The notes under the pieces were generated by a model. That model worked only from the letters and a program-made list of their open reading frames with translations. It was not told where the DNA came from and did not search any database. 64,000 bases of DNA from Ancylostoma caninum (Eukaryota > Nematoda > Chromadorea > Rhabditida > Ancylostomatidae): NCBI GenBank assembly GCA_037903475.1, contig JBAJFG010000068.1:558001-622000 (forward strand). Direction: 5' to 3'. Both the position numbers and the translations under genes were made by a program. This document shows positions 39,101-48,899 of the stretch, piece by piece (within the stretch, counting starts at the first letter, position 1; the number at the start of each line of letters is the position of its first letter).

Positions 39101-42100
39101 TATAGTATGCTGCCTACGACTGCTGCAGTTATCTAACAAACACCAACATAAAAAGTAGCCCGGATGGCTCAGTGGTTTGAGCGGCAGATTGCAATCTGTC
39201 CCTATCGCTGGTTCCACTCCGTTGGAGATCCAGAGTTAAGTATGGCAGTGTTTGAGGTTCACTGCTTGGAACGTCCCCCGTGATCTCCTTCGGGTAGTCC
39301 AGGAAGGCATCCGGCAACGTTTTGCATGAATTTCGAAGATAAACTACGATAAATATAAATGTAAGTAATAGTAATAGTGTAAGTAATAGTGAAAAACCAC
39401 TTTTTCAAAGTTGAGGGAAACCGGGAGAGAGTAACTCCGCCGTAAAGGACTGCTCCACGAAAGATAAATGACAGCGGTTGACCTACTTCGCAATGGATAC
39501 GGAACAATTTATACGGATTTCAATTATTTCTGAGGATCCCGAATTGGATGAGCTTTATTATTCAGATGGGATAACTGAAGTTCTGTGTCCATCTATAGAA
39601 GACCATCTAACGGCCATTTTTGTATTCGCGAAGCAGTGTACTCTAGCAGAAAATGGAAGAGTTGACTCCGCCCACAAGCTCCCGATAGATGGGGCTCGAA
39701 AATGGGTTTTTAGGCAGTTTTGCATGAAATCACCTACACCATTGTGATCAGCAGCTCCTGGAGATTGTCTTCATATATGAATCTCACGAGTGATTTCCAG
39801 ATGGCGCAATGCTCCTGAGATTGAAGCAGCGACCACTGCTCCTCTGTTTCAGATTCCATGGAAAAAAATGGTTCCCATACCTCATTCGAAGCACGAATGA
39901 GACCATGTCCCTAGTGTTCAAGACGGACCATGACGTCTCCTACGACGGTTTCCGAATCCTATTCTCAGCTGGTACATACTCTTTTGGCATTGACATTAAA
40001 AAACTACTCATCAGATTTTAACATTCGTTCCAGAACCCAACGATGACTACAGTGCACCGCTCCAGGTGCAGTCGCACACTTCCACTATTATCATATTCAT
40101 CCTCTCGGTGATGCTCGTTATAGCTGTTGCTGTCGCTGTTTACAGGAGGTGTGCTCAATGAAGGCTAGAGAACAAAACTAGGAAAGTTTCCCTGATTCAG
40201 GGTTCCCAGCCGGTTCGATAATCCCGTCTACGTGGCATCAGTGAGCTACTCAGACGACACTATCGAGTAAGCGTTTAGAAATTTATATTTTTCTAGTGTA
40301 GTGTCTTAGGATACCTTGGAAACCAATTCGACTACTTTTTTTGGATTTCAAAAAAAGTAGGAAGTACAGTGGCGGAATTCATGAACGTTCATGAGGTCAG
40401 AGACATGGTGGCCGAGTGGGAAAGACACTGGATCGTTAAGCAGAGGGTCGGGGGTTTGAAGCTCGTCATGAGCGCTCGTTTTGCATCCTTGTTTTTTTTG
40501 TTGAAGTCCCTTGGAGTCGAGGGCAGTAATGACATGGTGTAGCACCTACTCAAACAAAGATTCGAGCCAGATAGGTTTCATTCCGATCTGCGAGCCTGGC
40601 ATCTTGCACCTCCCTTGTGAGTAAAATTTCCTGTAGTGTTCTCGGAATCAAATTTTTTTGCTGTGATGGGATTTGTGATGGAAACGCCCCTATTTCTGCT
40701 TGAAAGGCTCGTCTACCCTTGGTCCTGGGAAGTTAGTTCCTTTTCCGGAACGTTCATGATGTCCACCATTGATACCACGCGTGAGTGATACAGTCGGGTC
40801 CGGCAGCCACTGCAAATGGGAGCCGGCGGGCTTAAAGAGCTATAAATCACTCGAGCTTGGGAGAAAGCGAAGAAAATACAATTTTAGTCCATAGTAGACA
40901 GAGTGCAGTGGATATGTTAAGGCTATAAAGCAGGGGACCATTTTCACAACTTTCACGTTTTTTCATTTTTGTGATTTTCATGGGGAAAGATTTCTGATTA
41001 CACAATAAGCGAAGCCAACTCTTCCATTTTCCGCTGTAGTACACTGCTTCGCGAATACAAAAATGGCCGTTATTCTTCTATAGATGGACACTATCTCATG
41101 AATAATAAAGCTCATCCAATTCGGGATGCTCAGAAATAACTGAAGTCAGTATAAACTGTTCCATATCCATTGCGAAGTAGTTCTACCGCTGTCATTTATC
41201 TTTCGTGGAGCAGTACTTTACGGCGGATTCACTCTCTCCCGGTTTCCCTCAACTTTGGAAAAGTGGTTTTTCACTATTACTTACACTATTACTATTACTT
41301 ACACTTACACTTATCGTAGTTTATCTTCGAAATTTATGCAAAACGTTGCCGGATGCCTTCCTGGACTACCCGAAGGAGATCATGGGGGGACGTTCCAAGC
41401 AGTGAAACCCAAACACTGCGATACTTAACTCTGGATCTCCGACGGAGTGGAACCAGCGATAGGGACAGATTGCAATCTGCCACTCAAACCACTAAGCCAT
41501 CCGGGCTACTTTCTATGTTGGAGTTTGTTAGATAACTGCAGCAGTCGTAGGCAGCATACTATATGTATTTGCAAAAAGGGACACAGGGCAGGATTCGATC
41601 CTCTGACCACCACAACGTCGATCATTCGCTCAACCCACTGAGCTATGCGCGCACGCGATGCAACATACAAATGTCCATATCACTTACACTTACACTTATC
41701 GTAGTTTATCTTAGAAATTTAGGTGAAAAGGGAGTTGGGCGAGGCCACTTCTGTGAAGCCAAGCCTAAGCCTTAAACCCATTCTTAAGCATAGGGTTAGA
41801 CTTATCTACGCTGTCTACTATGGACTAAAATTGTATTTTTCTTCGCTTTCTCCCAAGCTCGAGTGATTTATAGCTCATTAATACCGGGGCGCCGGAGGGT
41901 GGCGGCGGCCGGCGCCCACCGGCGCCCACTTGCAGTGGCTGCCGGACCGGACTGTAAGTATTACAGAAGGGACTGAAAGGGTTATAAGATGATAAATATT
42001 TTTCTTGTTCTCCATTTCTTTTCTATTCCAGCACCAACACCGACGTTTTTCGATGAACCCACGTTATGCCTTAAGAGGCCTCATGCATCATTGAGATTAC

Positions 42101-42117
42101 CCAGGGTAAAAGTATGA
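30200..42117 (+). CDS. Five-CUB-domain type I membrane protein, intact copy A, 18 exons
   Basis: Exons: 30200-30284, 31206-31348, 32862-33001, 33077-33207, 35548-35631, 35748-35859, 35916-36040, 36159-36620, 37143-37267, 37323-37396, 37451-37605, 37797-37932, 38235-38336, 39853-39971, 40034-40148, 40201-40266, 40737-40780 and 42032-42117. Every junction keeps phase, giving 767 codons. Residues 1-24 form a signal peptide. CUB-like domains lie near 41-166, 170-273, 274-427, 428-545 and 546-664. Most open with CxC and carry a second cysteine pair (for example YCGDLEC) with the LTSPDYPVPYC type of motif. A membrane helix lies at about 683-700, then a basic stop (YRR) and a tail with FDNPVY (708-713), a likely endocytosis or PTB-binding motif. 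The protein is probably an extracellular binding receptor; ligand unknown. The last exon could instead be skipped by reading GAG TAA at 40265-40270. No orthologue was assigned; the domain plan resembles LEV-10-like multi-CUB proteins only in outline. Confidence 0.82.
32408..32697 (+). repeat. tRNA-derived SINE, about 290 bp
   Basis: The head is tRNA-like: TGGCGCAGTGGTAAGAGG as A box and GGTTCGATCCC as B box about 40 bases later. A unique body follows, ending in a short tandem tail of TTTATCC units. This is the classic SINE order. It lies in the intron between exons 2 and 3 of CUB gene A. Confidence 0.8.
33334..34965. mobile_element. tRNA-bearing TIR element, copy 2 (1,632 bp, fold-back)
   Basis: TA flanks at 33332-33333 and 34966-34967. 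The left half (to about 33950) and right half (from about 34300) are inverted copies of each other. The element therefore carries both tRNA-like modules twice: 33590-33665 and 33738-33810 on plus, 34445-34516 and 34591-34665 on minus. It lies in the intron between exons 4 and 5 of CUB gene A. Confidence 0.82.
36055..36133 (+). repeat. TTCA microsatellite
   Basis: About 16 units of TTCA/ATTC interrupted once by CATCATCAT, in the intron between exons 7 and 8 of CUB gene A. It creates an open frame joined to exon 8 that is not protein-coding upstream of 36159. Confidence 0.9.
36159..36620 (+). CDS. Exon 8 of CUB gene A: whole CUB3 domain
   Basis: This is the longest exon of gene A and is listed separately because the matching region of copy B is broken. 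It opens in phase 2 with CYCNKAELIVGDEPVY, runs through TSPGFPDLYCSNFRC and ends in MSVVSVRMPLG. Copy B keeps the first third (58019-58180) and the last third (58236-58375) but lacks about 65 residues between them. The intron just upstream holds a TTCA microsatellite. Confidence 0.8.
38718..39663 (+). mobile_element. tRNA-bearing TIR element, copy 3, right end missing
   Basis: Starts with CAGTCCGGTCCGGCAGCC and keeps both tRNA-like modules (39006-39081, 39158-39228), but stops at about 39663 without the right terminal repeat. It lies within another palindromic repeat whose halves flank it (38460-38717 and 39664-39780), inside the intron between exons 13 and 14 of CUB gene A. Confidence 0.78.
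40034..40148 (+). CDS. Exon 15 of CUB gene A: transmembrane segment
   Basis: The exon reads EPNDDYSAPL... then a run of about 18 hydrophobic residues (IIIFILSVMLVIAVAVAV) and YRR. If the donor at 40149 (AG|GTGTGC) is not used, translation stops nine bases later at TGA, giving a tail-less form. If it is used, exon 16 adds the NPVY tail. An exact copy lies at 50447-50561. Confidence 0.8.
40380..40622 (+). repeat. tRNA-Ser/Leu-like repeat in CUB gene A intron
   Basis: GACATGGTGGCCGAGTGG, then GGGGGTTTGAAGC, then the body ending GTTTCATTCCGATCTGCGAGCCTGGC, as in the 14-15 kb pair. It lies in the intron between exons 16 and 17. An identical copy sits at 50793-51035 in the duplicated segment. Confidence 0.65.
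40791..41954 (-). mobile_element. tRNA-bearing TIR element, copy 4, with proven empty site
   Basis: TA at 40789-40790 and 41955-41956. The duplicated segment at 51196-51206 lacks the element and reads TGGTACGTATTAC, where this copy reads TGATA-element-TAAGTATTAC. This shows insertion into TA with target duplication. The tRNA-like modules are on the minus strand (41440-41511 and 41595-41660). It lies in the intron between exons 17 and 18 of CUB gene A. Confidence 0.88.
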
Positions 42118-42190
42118 ACCCCACACGAATTTAGTTGTCGTCAACACAGACGTCAACACGTTTACCCAGGGTAATCCCAATGATGCATCC
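42082..42190. repeat. Palindromic ATTACCC MITE overlapping the end of CUB gene A
   Basis: ATGCATCATTGAGATTACCCAGGGTAAA pairs with TTTACCCAGGGTAATCCCAATGATGCAT. The last codons of exon 18, including the TGA stop, lie inside it. Confidence 0.8.
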
Positions 42191-43112
42191 TGGCCCAGGA
42201 TGCCTCCCATTCATCCTTCATGGTGCTTTTTGTTTTGCAATTTCATGTCCTCTACTCACAATTTTTCTGCTGACACTATGTATATATTAGAATTCTCCTA
42301 CTTAATTGCTATGGTCCCGCTCCTAGTTGTTGGGTAGTTTCTGTACATTTCTGTGGTCCAGTAATATCATGCTCATCGTTTCCTGGCATGTATTGATTAA
42401 CTAATAAATATTTTATTATACTAAGAGCAGCCGCACCAGTAGCATGACATCATCATCGCTGACGTAACCACTAGAAACAATTGAAAACATTCTGTTCCAC
42501 CTGTGTAGTAAAGGTAGCTACTACAGAAAAGGGGAAAATGCCCTTATTTCCTGTTTAGATCATACCTGTGTAATACCTTTTAAATATGTATGCTACCGTT
42601 ACGGTTGAAAATATGTATTCAATACATTACCCGTGCCGTAGTAGAGTTCCCCAGGGAAGGATCCTTTCTCCGCCACTTTTCTTAATTTACACAGTGATTT
42701 ATAGTCTGTTTCGCCATCGACGATAGTTGAGTACTCGTGCACATTGTCTGTTTTTCTCTGCACCCTCTCCAATCTCTGCGCAATTTCCCGCGTTTTTCTC
42801 TGCTGCGTTTCCCCAACTATCTTTCCCCGTGGAACAGACTATACCATCAAAACAAAAGACTATTTATTGTTGGGGAACTGGTTCCAACACGGGTGCCTAC
42901 GGGGCTGAGTGGGTTTTATAGAAGGTCGATGAGCAGAAGGAATTTTTACAGGGCCTGCGGAGGAAGACCGGGAAAAAATTGTGTGTGTCACTCTAAAACG
43001 TGGGAAAGATGCTCTGGCAGAACTAGTCCGGTGTTGACCAGGTTCTTGAGGCAAAGACCGGGTTGGGTCCAAAGTTGCAGGTATTGAGAGTCTTAATTGG
43101 GACTGAAATTTA

Positions 43113-43590
43113 AGGGCAAAGGCCCCGTCCCACCTCAGACCAAAAAGAGTCAGAATTTTTGGAATTTCACATAAAAAAGATTTCCAGAAGCTCCTGATCA
43201 CAATTGTATAGGTGATTCAGTGGTAAAATACCAGGAATACCTTTTTGAACACAAAGTTTTGGGGAGAATGTGAGCGTAGCCGTGGCGGATCCAAAGGGTC
43301 TCCTCATCATGCCCTCCATTGCTGGTTACGAACGGAGCGCCCCATCTATCCTGTTAGGGAATGGATGATGATGGACTCTCGCGAGCAGCATTAATTTCCA
43401 CAGAGGGTGCGTGAGTGTGAGTGCACTGTCTGGAAGCCTCGTGCTCCAGCCTCCCCTGACTCCGCCCCCTCGCTCCACAAGAATTGAGGATCGAGGGCTT
43501 GGTTTTTGGCAGTTTTGCATGAAAACACGTATACATTTGTGATCAGTAGCTCCAATAGAATATTGCCCATTTTCTTGGCTAGACGACGAG
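43113..43590. repeat. CTCCGCCC-type palindromic repeat, copy in CUB spacer
   Basis: The two halves mirror each other (GAAGCTCCTGATCACAATTGTATA against GTATACATTTGTGATCAGTAGCTCC). The partner in the duplicate is 52955-53380. Confidence 0.6.
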
Positions 43591-44077
43591 ATCACTATAG
43601 CAAGATGCTATCATCGAATTTAGCTTGCTTAGCTCACAACCTCTCTTCATTTTCTCCCTTGCGCTTTGAATATTTTCAGTTTTGAACTTTTTGTTCGATA
43701 TTTTGTAGCAGAAATAGAAGTCATTGCCGAATTACATATTAGATTATAATTCTATGACTCACCACGATATCATTTCATGCTTTTTCTTCCACTGGAATGT
43801 GATCTAGCAAAGTTTGTATATTCGCTCTATCGTAGCTTCATCACAAACACAGCCCACACGCGACGAGATGCTCGTCTCTGTACAGCGGCGTGATTTTTCC
43901 TCAATTCTGCATGGAGCCTTTATTTTTCTGCTCTTAAATTTTGTTGCTGTACCTTGCAAAGGTAAATTTTCCAAACTTTTCTGGATTGACCCTTTGCAAA
44001 GAAGACATTCAGGGAATTTCCTGTGATTCATCTTATCATTAGGCGAGAGAACTAGGTATTAGGGTGGTAAGAAAGTC

Positions 44078-44820
44078 TTGAGCCGATTTTTACAGAAGTT
44101 CCGGAACTTTTGCTTATTGATCGGTATCCATGACCTACCACGTGCTTTTTGTAGACAAACTTGGGGCTTCTCCATATTACGCATATGTAGCCAAATTGCC
44201 TTCCTCAACTTCAATTACGACGTCAGTTCCACGAGAGTTCCCCCTAGCCAAAATCAGTTTTTCCTGCTCTGTCCACATCGTAAGGAGTTTCTAGAATACC
44301 TAATTATTGGAGATGAGAGTGGGGTCCTCTACGATTTTGAAACGCACCGTGCCATGTGGTTCCGTCAAGGAGAAGATTGGCCAAATCGCACCCCCATCCA
44401 AACATCTGTCTCCTTTGCTACTTCTGGAATTCGCTAGAAATATTGTATTATGAGCGGCTCCCGCAAACACCCACAGTCACCGGTAACACATACGCCAATC
44501 AGCTCCAGAGAGCGAGGATGCTGTTTGAGAAAAACGGTCGAAACGAATTTCTTGTACACCTACGCCATAATGAGGGTAGGCCCCCAAATAGCTAAAGAGA
44601 CCGGTGAAAAATTGGCGGAGCTGGGCTGGGTTACGGTTTCTCACTCACCCTATTCTCCTGACGTTACCTGTTCCGACTACCACTTATTTTGCTCTTTCAA
44701 GGCATTTCAAGTCAAGAAAAAATCCGCCAAAGTTGACCATGTTGGAAGGGAGGTCAGCGATTTCTTTGGCTCCCAGTCTTCCCATTCCTGGGAAAGGGGG
44801 ACCTCTGACCTGTAGATGCA
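44078..44820 (+). pseudogene. Decayed mariner transposase
   Basis: Mariner landmarks are spread over shifted frames. An IIGDESGVLYD stretch (44301-44335) holds the first catalytic aspartate. WNSLEILYYERLPQTPTV (44409-44470) matches the family's block before the second catalytic residue. SPYSPDVTCSDYHLF (about 44643-44690) carries the third. The second aspartate motif (normally HDNARPH) reads LRHNEGRP here. Several frame changes show it cannot make transposase. It sits just after the signal-peptide exon of CUB copy M and lies where homology to the 53.8-kb copy ends. Confidence 0.8.
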
Positions 44821-44821
44821 C

Positions 44822-44942
44822 GGACCGCAGTGTGCTATGCTCCGCGCAGAATGTTCCGGCAGAGGCAGCTACTAACGGAAGAGTTGTTGCGGAAAAAGTA
44901 GGGTTTCCATCAAAAGAGGATCTTGATCCGGTCGAGTTCTAG
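44822..44942 (+). other. Short conserved frame tail (DRSVLCSAQNVP...DPVEF)
   Basis: The same frame and stop are kept on the minus strand at 62268-62142 (DRRVLCSTQNVP...FPVEF), upstream of both peptide genes. It may be the C-terminus of a lost neighbour or a mariner tail. At the second site homology ends exactly at the 62275 MITE. Confidence 0.35.
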
Positions 44943-45247
44943 ACATGACAAATTCTTGGAATTACTATTTTAAATAACTAAAAATAAATTTTTAAATGGT
45001 GTGATGAAAATAAAGAATCCAAATAAGGCATAAATTGAACTTCTGTTAGAAGTCTGAACGAGGAGATACTGAAGTATGCGCGTATGCCTTAAGTGTTATT
45101 GAACAACTAACGGGTTGTTCGATGGAATTATAACGTGGAATAAGGATTAAGGTTTAGCCACATTGAACATTGCTTAACACACTGTATCACGCATATTATC
45201 TTGATGCAAATCTAAATCGACCGCTATTCACTTCCATTATGAATGGG

Positions 45248-45257
45248 TATAAATAGC
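45248..45257 (+). promoter_or_regulatory. TATA box of the lysine-rich peptide gene, copy 1
   Basis: GTATAAATAG lies about 145 bases before the start codon. The same box and flanks occur at 61841-61852 on the minus strand before copy 2, so it was kept in both duplicates. Confidence 0.55.
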
Positions 45258-45379
45258 TGGCCAAAAACGCACTCCCCTAAGCAGCCCAATCGGCTTGGTC
45301 CACTCCTACTCCTAACTTCCAATTTTGTCTCAAATCTCTTCAAGTTCCCTCCAGCAATGGTAAATCTTTGGAAAGAACT

Positions 45380-45390
45380 TTCTTTTCAGG
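45380..45390 (+). promoter_or_regulatory. Likely trans-splice or 5' UTR acceptor before peptide gene copy 1
   Basis: TTCTTTTCAG precedes GGTCACG and the ATG at 45397. The same arrangement occurs in reverse at 61700-61712 for copy 2. Confidence 0.4.
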
Positions 45391-45396
45391 GTCACG

Positions 45397-45899
45397 ATGA
45401 AGTGGTTGGCAATCGTGCTCTGCCTCGCCTTGTTCTGCGTCGGCCTAATCCAAAGCGTTCCATCGGTAGGTCCACTGCTGATCGATCCTGAGCTGTGAAC
45501 TAGCATCGGGTACCAGTGGAGATTCCTAATTCCAGAAGGACAGCAGTGAGGAGCTAAAGAATGTCAGCAGCAGAGTGAAGCGTTTTTCAATTTTTGCGAC
45601 AAAGGTTAAGCGTGAAGCTAAAGAAGACAAGAAGAAAGACACGGTAAGTCCGTCTATCTCATCCGTTCCGCAGGTATCTTTTTCTCTTGGACCATTTATG
45701 TGCAGCAGTTAATTAAAGCCTCATTCTTCAGCTCGCAAGCAATGCGCTCAAAACTGGAGCGAAGAGAGATGTCCGACAGCACTCTCGTCATAGACGGCGC
45801 AGAGAAAATTCTTATCTATTGATGGATGTAGTTCCCTGCTACACTTTTATCCTTAACGGGACAGTTCCTATTCTTCTAAAGGGTCCACATCCCTGCTAA
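45397..45899 (+). CDS. Secreted lysine-rich peptide precursor, copy 1, three exons
   Basis: Exons 45397-45465, 45536-45643 and 45732-45899, all phase 0, give 114 codons. Exon 1 is a clean signal peptide (MKWLAIVLCLALFCVGLIQS). Exon 2 encodes a short acidic lead (KDSSEELKNVSS), then RVKRFSIFATKVKREAKEDKKKDT with dibasic sites. Exon 3 gives LASNALKTGAKRDVRQ, a run of five basic residues (HRRRR), and a cysteine-containing tail ending at TAA. The product is probably exported and may be cleaved at KR or RR. I do not recognise the family; a cationic host-directed or defence peptide and a neuropeptide-like precursor are both possible. The tail after codon 11 of exon 3 differs from the other copies and may reflect rearrangement. 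Confidence 0.7.
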
Positions 45900-47306
45900 A
45901 GGGCTACTTTTTGCCTAGTTGGAGGTAAGCTTCGGGTTTTATGAATAGCCATCTCCCCAAATAATGCGATCACCGAACGCTCCATCAAGTATAGATCCGT
46001 AAACTGTAGATCCAGGATAATCTAAAATGAAGAACTGGGGTGTTGAGCAACAGTACCTGGATGTTTAGAACACATATGCAAATTTGAGACCCATACACGG
46101 AGATGGATCAATTACAACACAGAGAAGCTGCCACAATCAGTTTGATATTTTCAAATGATGCTCCACATTACACCGATCCCTCGCGCAAAATGGCAGACGC
46201 CGAGTGGGCACTGGAGATGGGTTTGGGTACCGGGTCAAAGGCGGATATTTCGCTTATCTCTGCGATTTTTTCGTTGAAACTTTGGCAGTTGCCTATGGAG
46301 TCGACCCGCTATCATAATCTAATAAGCACTCAAGCTCAAAGATTTTGCCTGGACACTGCCTTTAAGGGCTAGAACTTTCTGCTGACGTTCGACAGCAGAC
46401 CCTACAATCTTCATCTTGCTCCTCGTGCGACTCCTCAGTCCACTGTGAAACCCGCTGCTTCACACAATCCCCTTCCTTTTCAGTTGGCAAGAATACGCAT
46501 TGGTGTCCTGGTGCGAAGCAATAGTTACTGACACAGCACATGCTAATAGCCAGAATAAATGTTTTAAGTGCACAATTTTAGTTTTTTTTTGCGGAATGCC
46601 CACTACGGATTATTTCGTCAGTTCCTGGGCGGAACGTATCCGTAGCCGGCAATGCTCTCGGCAGCTTTGCCACCCCCGAGGTGTTGAGCGGAGGTCAACG
46701 TTCATTGTGGGTGTTTAAGAGATAAGTAACTGCTTACATCCAGATAGCTAGATGAAAAAAAACGAACTTCACAAAATTCGAGAAATTTCCTCCTTGCAGA
46801 GGGTTTGCAGCAGATTTCCTATTGGATCAGCTGGTGAAGGGATCGAAGATAAAGTCGGTTTGGTGACCAAGTGCTTGGTTTTAGGGGAATTTTGAGGTGG
46901 CCCATTCTGTACACTGGCATCTACATAATGTATTGTACATCCAAACTACCGTAACTACTGTTCCCCTCACATGAAAAATTGAGCTTTCTAGTCTCTCTCT
47001 CTCTTGATGTGATTCTACCACTTATATACGTTCTGGAGAGAAAGTTCCAAAACACATCCGAGAATTTTGGCAGTACACGAAATTAAATGGCGGAAAATTT
47101 CCGCAGCAACATAATAAAGTATTTCAAGGCGTATATGTAACTCAGTGCCCTCATTATAATGCCATTTTTTCCTCTGGAAACATAACAGATACCACATCTA
47201 GGTGTTGTATAATGCAGAAAACACATTTGTGGTGGTGCACCGATCAGCATTAACACTGCCGAGCTGCTTCAATGGTTTTTCCACAATTCCATGGGAAAAT
47301 CGCAGC

Positions 47307-47405
47307 TGCATCATTGAGATTGCAGTGGATACCTGTTGACTCCGCAAAGACTTACCCATCAGCAACACGGGCGTCATTACTTTTATCCTGAGTAATCAGT
47401 GAACC
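47307..47405. repeat. Palindromic ATTACCC MITE, diverged copy
   Basis: GCATCATTGAGATTGCAGTGGATA on the left and TATCCTGAGTAATCAGTGAACC on the right. It shares flanks with the 59868-59972 copy. Confidence 0.55.
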
Positions 47406-47916
47406 AGAGCATTCTCAATCAGGGTCAAGCGTGTGTTGATAAATTATTAACGAGGGGTCGTATGGTGGACGGATTAAGAGGGAGGGGTCTTAGAGGGGAG
47501 GAATCGTGGTTGTGGTAGAGAATTCGGGTACTATTTTCAGTAGTACTCGTGCTAGACCACCGAGCGAAGCTGAATATCGGAAGGACATTTTGTTCATACG
47601 TACCGCCAGCCCTGCTCACCCTTGGAAGCCGGAAAAAAGTCATGCTATAGAGACTATCCAACTGTGCTCTGCTTTCAATTTTCAGGCTCTCCAGCGACAA
47701 TAGAAAAGATTCAGCACAGGAATTACGGAAATGATCTTTAGTTGATGAAAATGGCCTTTTTTTACTTTTTTTTCATCGACTAGATCGAAGCAGGAAGGAT
47801 GATGACTGCGAAAAAGGGAACCACACTGCCTAAGAGCACAAAACTCCTACTAATCGAAACTGAGAAAAAATCGGAACATCAACCGGCTAGGTCTCCTACC
47901 ATCCATGTCCAACCAA

Positions 47917-48096
47917 TAAGCGTGAAGCTAAAGAAGACAAGAAGAAAGAAACGGTAAGTCCGTCTATCTCATCCGTTCCGCAGGTACATATCTTTTTCTC
48001 TTGGACCATTTATGTGCAGCAGTTAATTAAAGCTTCATTCTTCTGCTCGCAAGCAATGCGCTCAAAACTGCAGCGAAGGCGTCAAAGAAACAGTAA
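47917..48096 (+). pseudogene. Fragment of a lysine-rich peptide gene (exon 2 tail and exon 3)
   Basis: 47917-47953 repeats the end of exon 2 (KREAKEDKKKET) with its donor GTAAGTCCG. 48046-48096 repeats exon 3 in the copy-2 style (LASNALKTAAKASKKQ, TAA). The acceptor is CTTCTG rather than CTTCAG, and the signal-peptide exon is absent, so it is not an active gene. Confidence 0.7.
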
Positions 48097-48299
48097 AAAC
48101 TAGCAATTCACTAAATAGTTTCTGTATATAATTTCCAAAATTGTTTCTCAAAAGCATTAAGTTAGAAGTACAATTGGACATTGGATTGGAAGAATTGGAC
48201 ATCTTCACATTTCACGTTTTACAAGACAAGTGGGTTAATGAACCCGGGAGAGAGCCGTACTCCTAGAGACAACCGCAAAAGTGATGACACACGGGCAAT

Positions 48300-48890
48300 C
48301 AGGGCTTGGCTACGTCAGGATACGTCACTGATTCATCTCGATCACCTTGAATCCCGTTGACGTTCAGATATACCGAGAGAGCGCCAGCAATCCTTCTATC
48401 TGTCTCTCTCGCGTGCCGAAGTCGTCCAATAGATTCTTTCCGTTCGAAGGGCACGAAGAGACGTGTAGCTTTCCTTGAAGGACTTCGTGAAGAAGTCTGA
48501 CCATCGGGTCTGTGTTCTGACTGTCGTGTGCTTGACGTTCCGTGGAATCCTGATGGCTCTTGTCCAACGGTTGTCGTTGAGATCACGTGCCCGGCTGGTT
48601 ATTCCTAGCATCACCCTCTCGATGGAGCGTTCGACGACGCTGACCGCATTCTCATTCTACTTACGTGACGCCCAGTTTTCTGAGGCGTACGTCAAAGCAG
48701 GGAGAACCTTTGTGTTGGAGAGGTGGACACGGAGCCTGGTGTTCTCTGTCTTCTTCACTACGTCATTGATGCTCTTATGAGCTCCCCAAGCCGCTGGTTT
48801 CCTCCTGCTCATCTCTGGAGCGAGTTCGTTCATCATGTCCCTTTCCGACTCAGGTATACGTAGCTGGAGCATTCAGATATGATCGTTTCG
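48300..48890 (-). mobile_element. RTE-like retrotransposon 3' fragment
   Basis: The minus strand encodes NELAPEMSRRKPAAWGAHKSI, TRLRVHLSNTKVLPALTYASENW and the C-terminal block found at 60750-60990. It lies just after the peptide-gene fragment (47917-48096), the same arrangement as copy 2 of the peptide gene and the RTE piece at 60-61 kb. Confidence 0.75.
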
Positions 48891-48899
48891 TTGACCGAG

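Larger units (their letters stand above)
39768..40785 (+). repeat. Segmental duplication, member 1 (CUB gene A 3' exons)
   Basis: Matches 50181-51198 at a constant offset of 10,413 bases, with no differences seen by eye over about 1 kb, introns included. Beyond it the copies continue to about 44040 and 53820, with roughly one change per 12-20 bases and small indels. Confidence 0.85.
41957..44040 (+). repeat. Diverged part of the segmental duplication, member 1
   Basis: Aligns with 51199-53820. It covers the last CUB exon, the spacer and the signal-peptide exon of the next CUB gene. The spacer holds a CTCCGCCC-type palindromic repeat (43113-43590). The tract 42300-43100 shows no gene. Confidence 0.75.
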
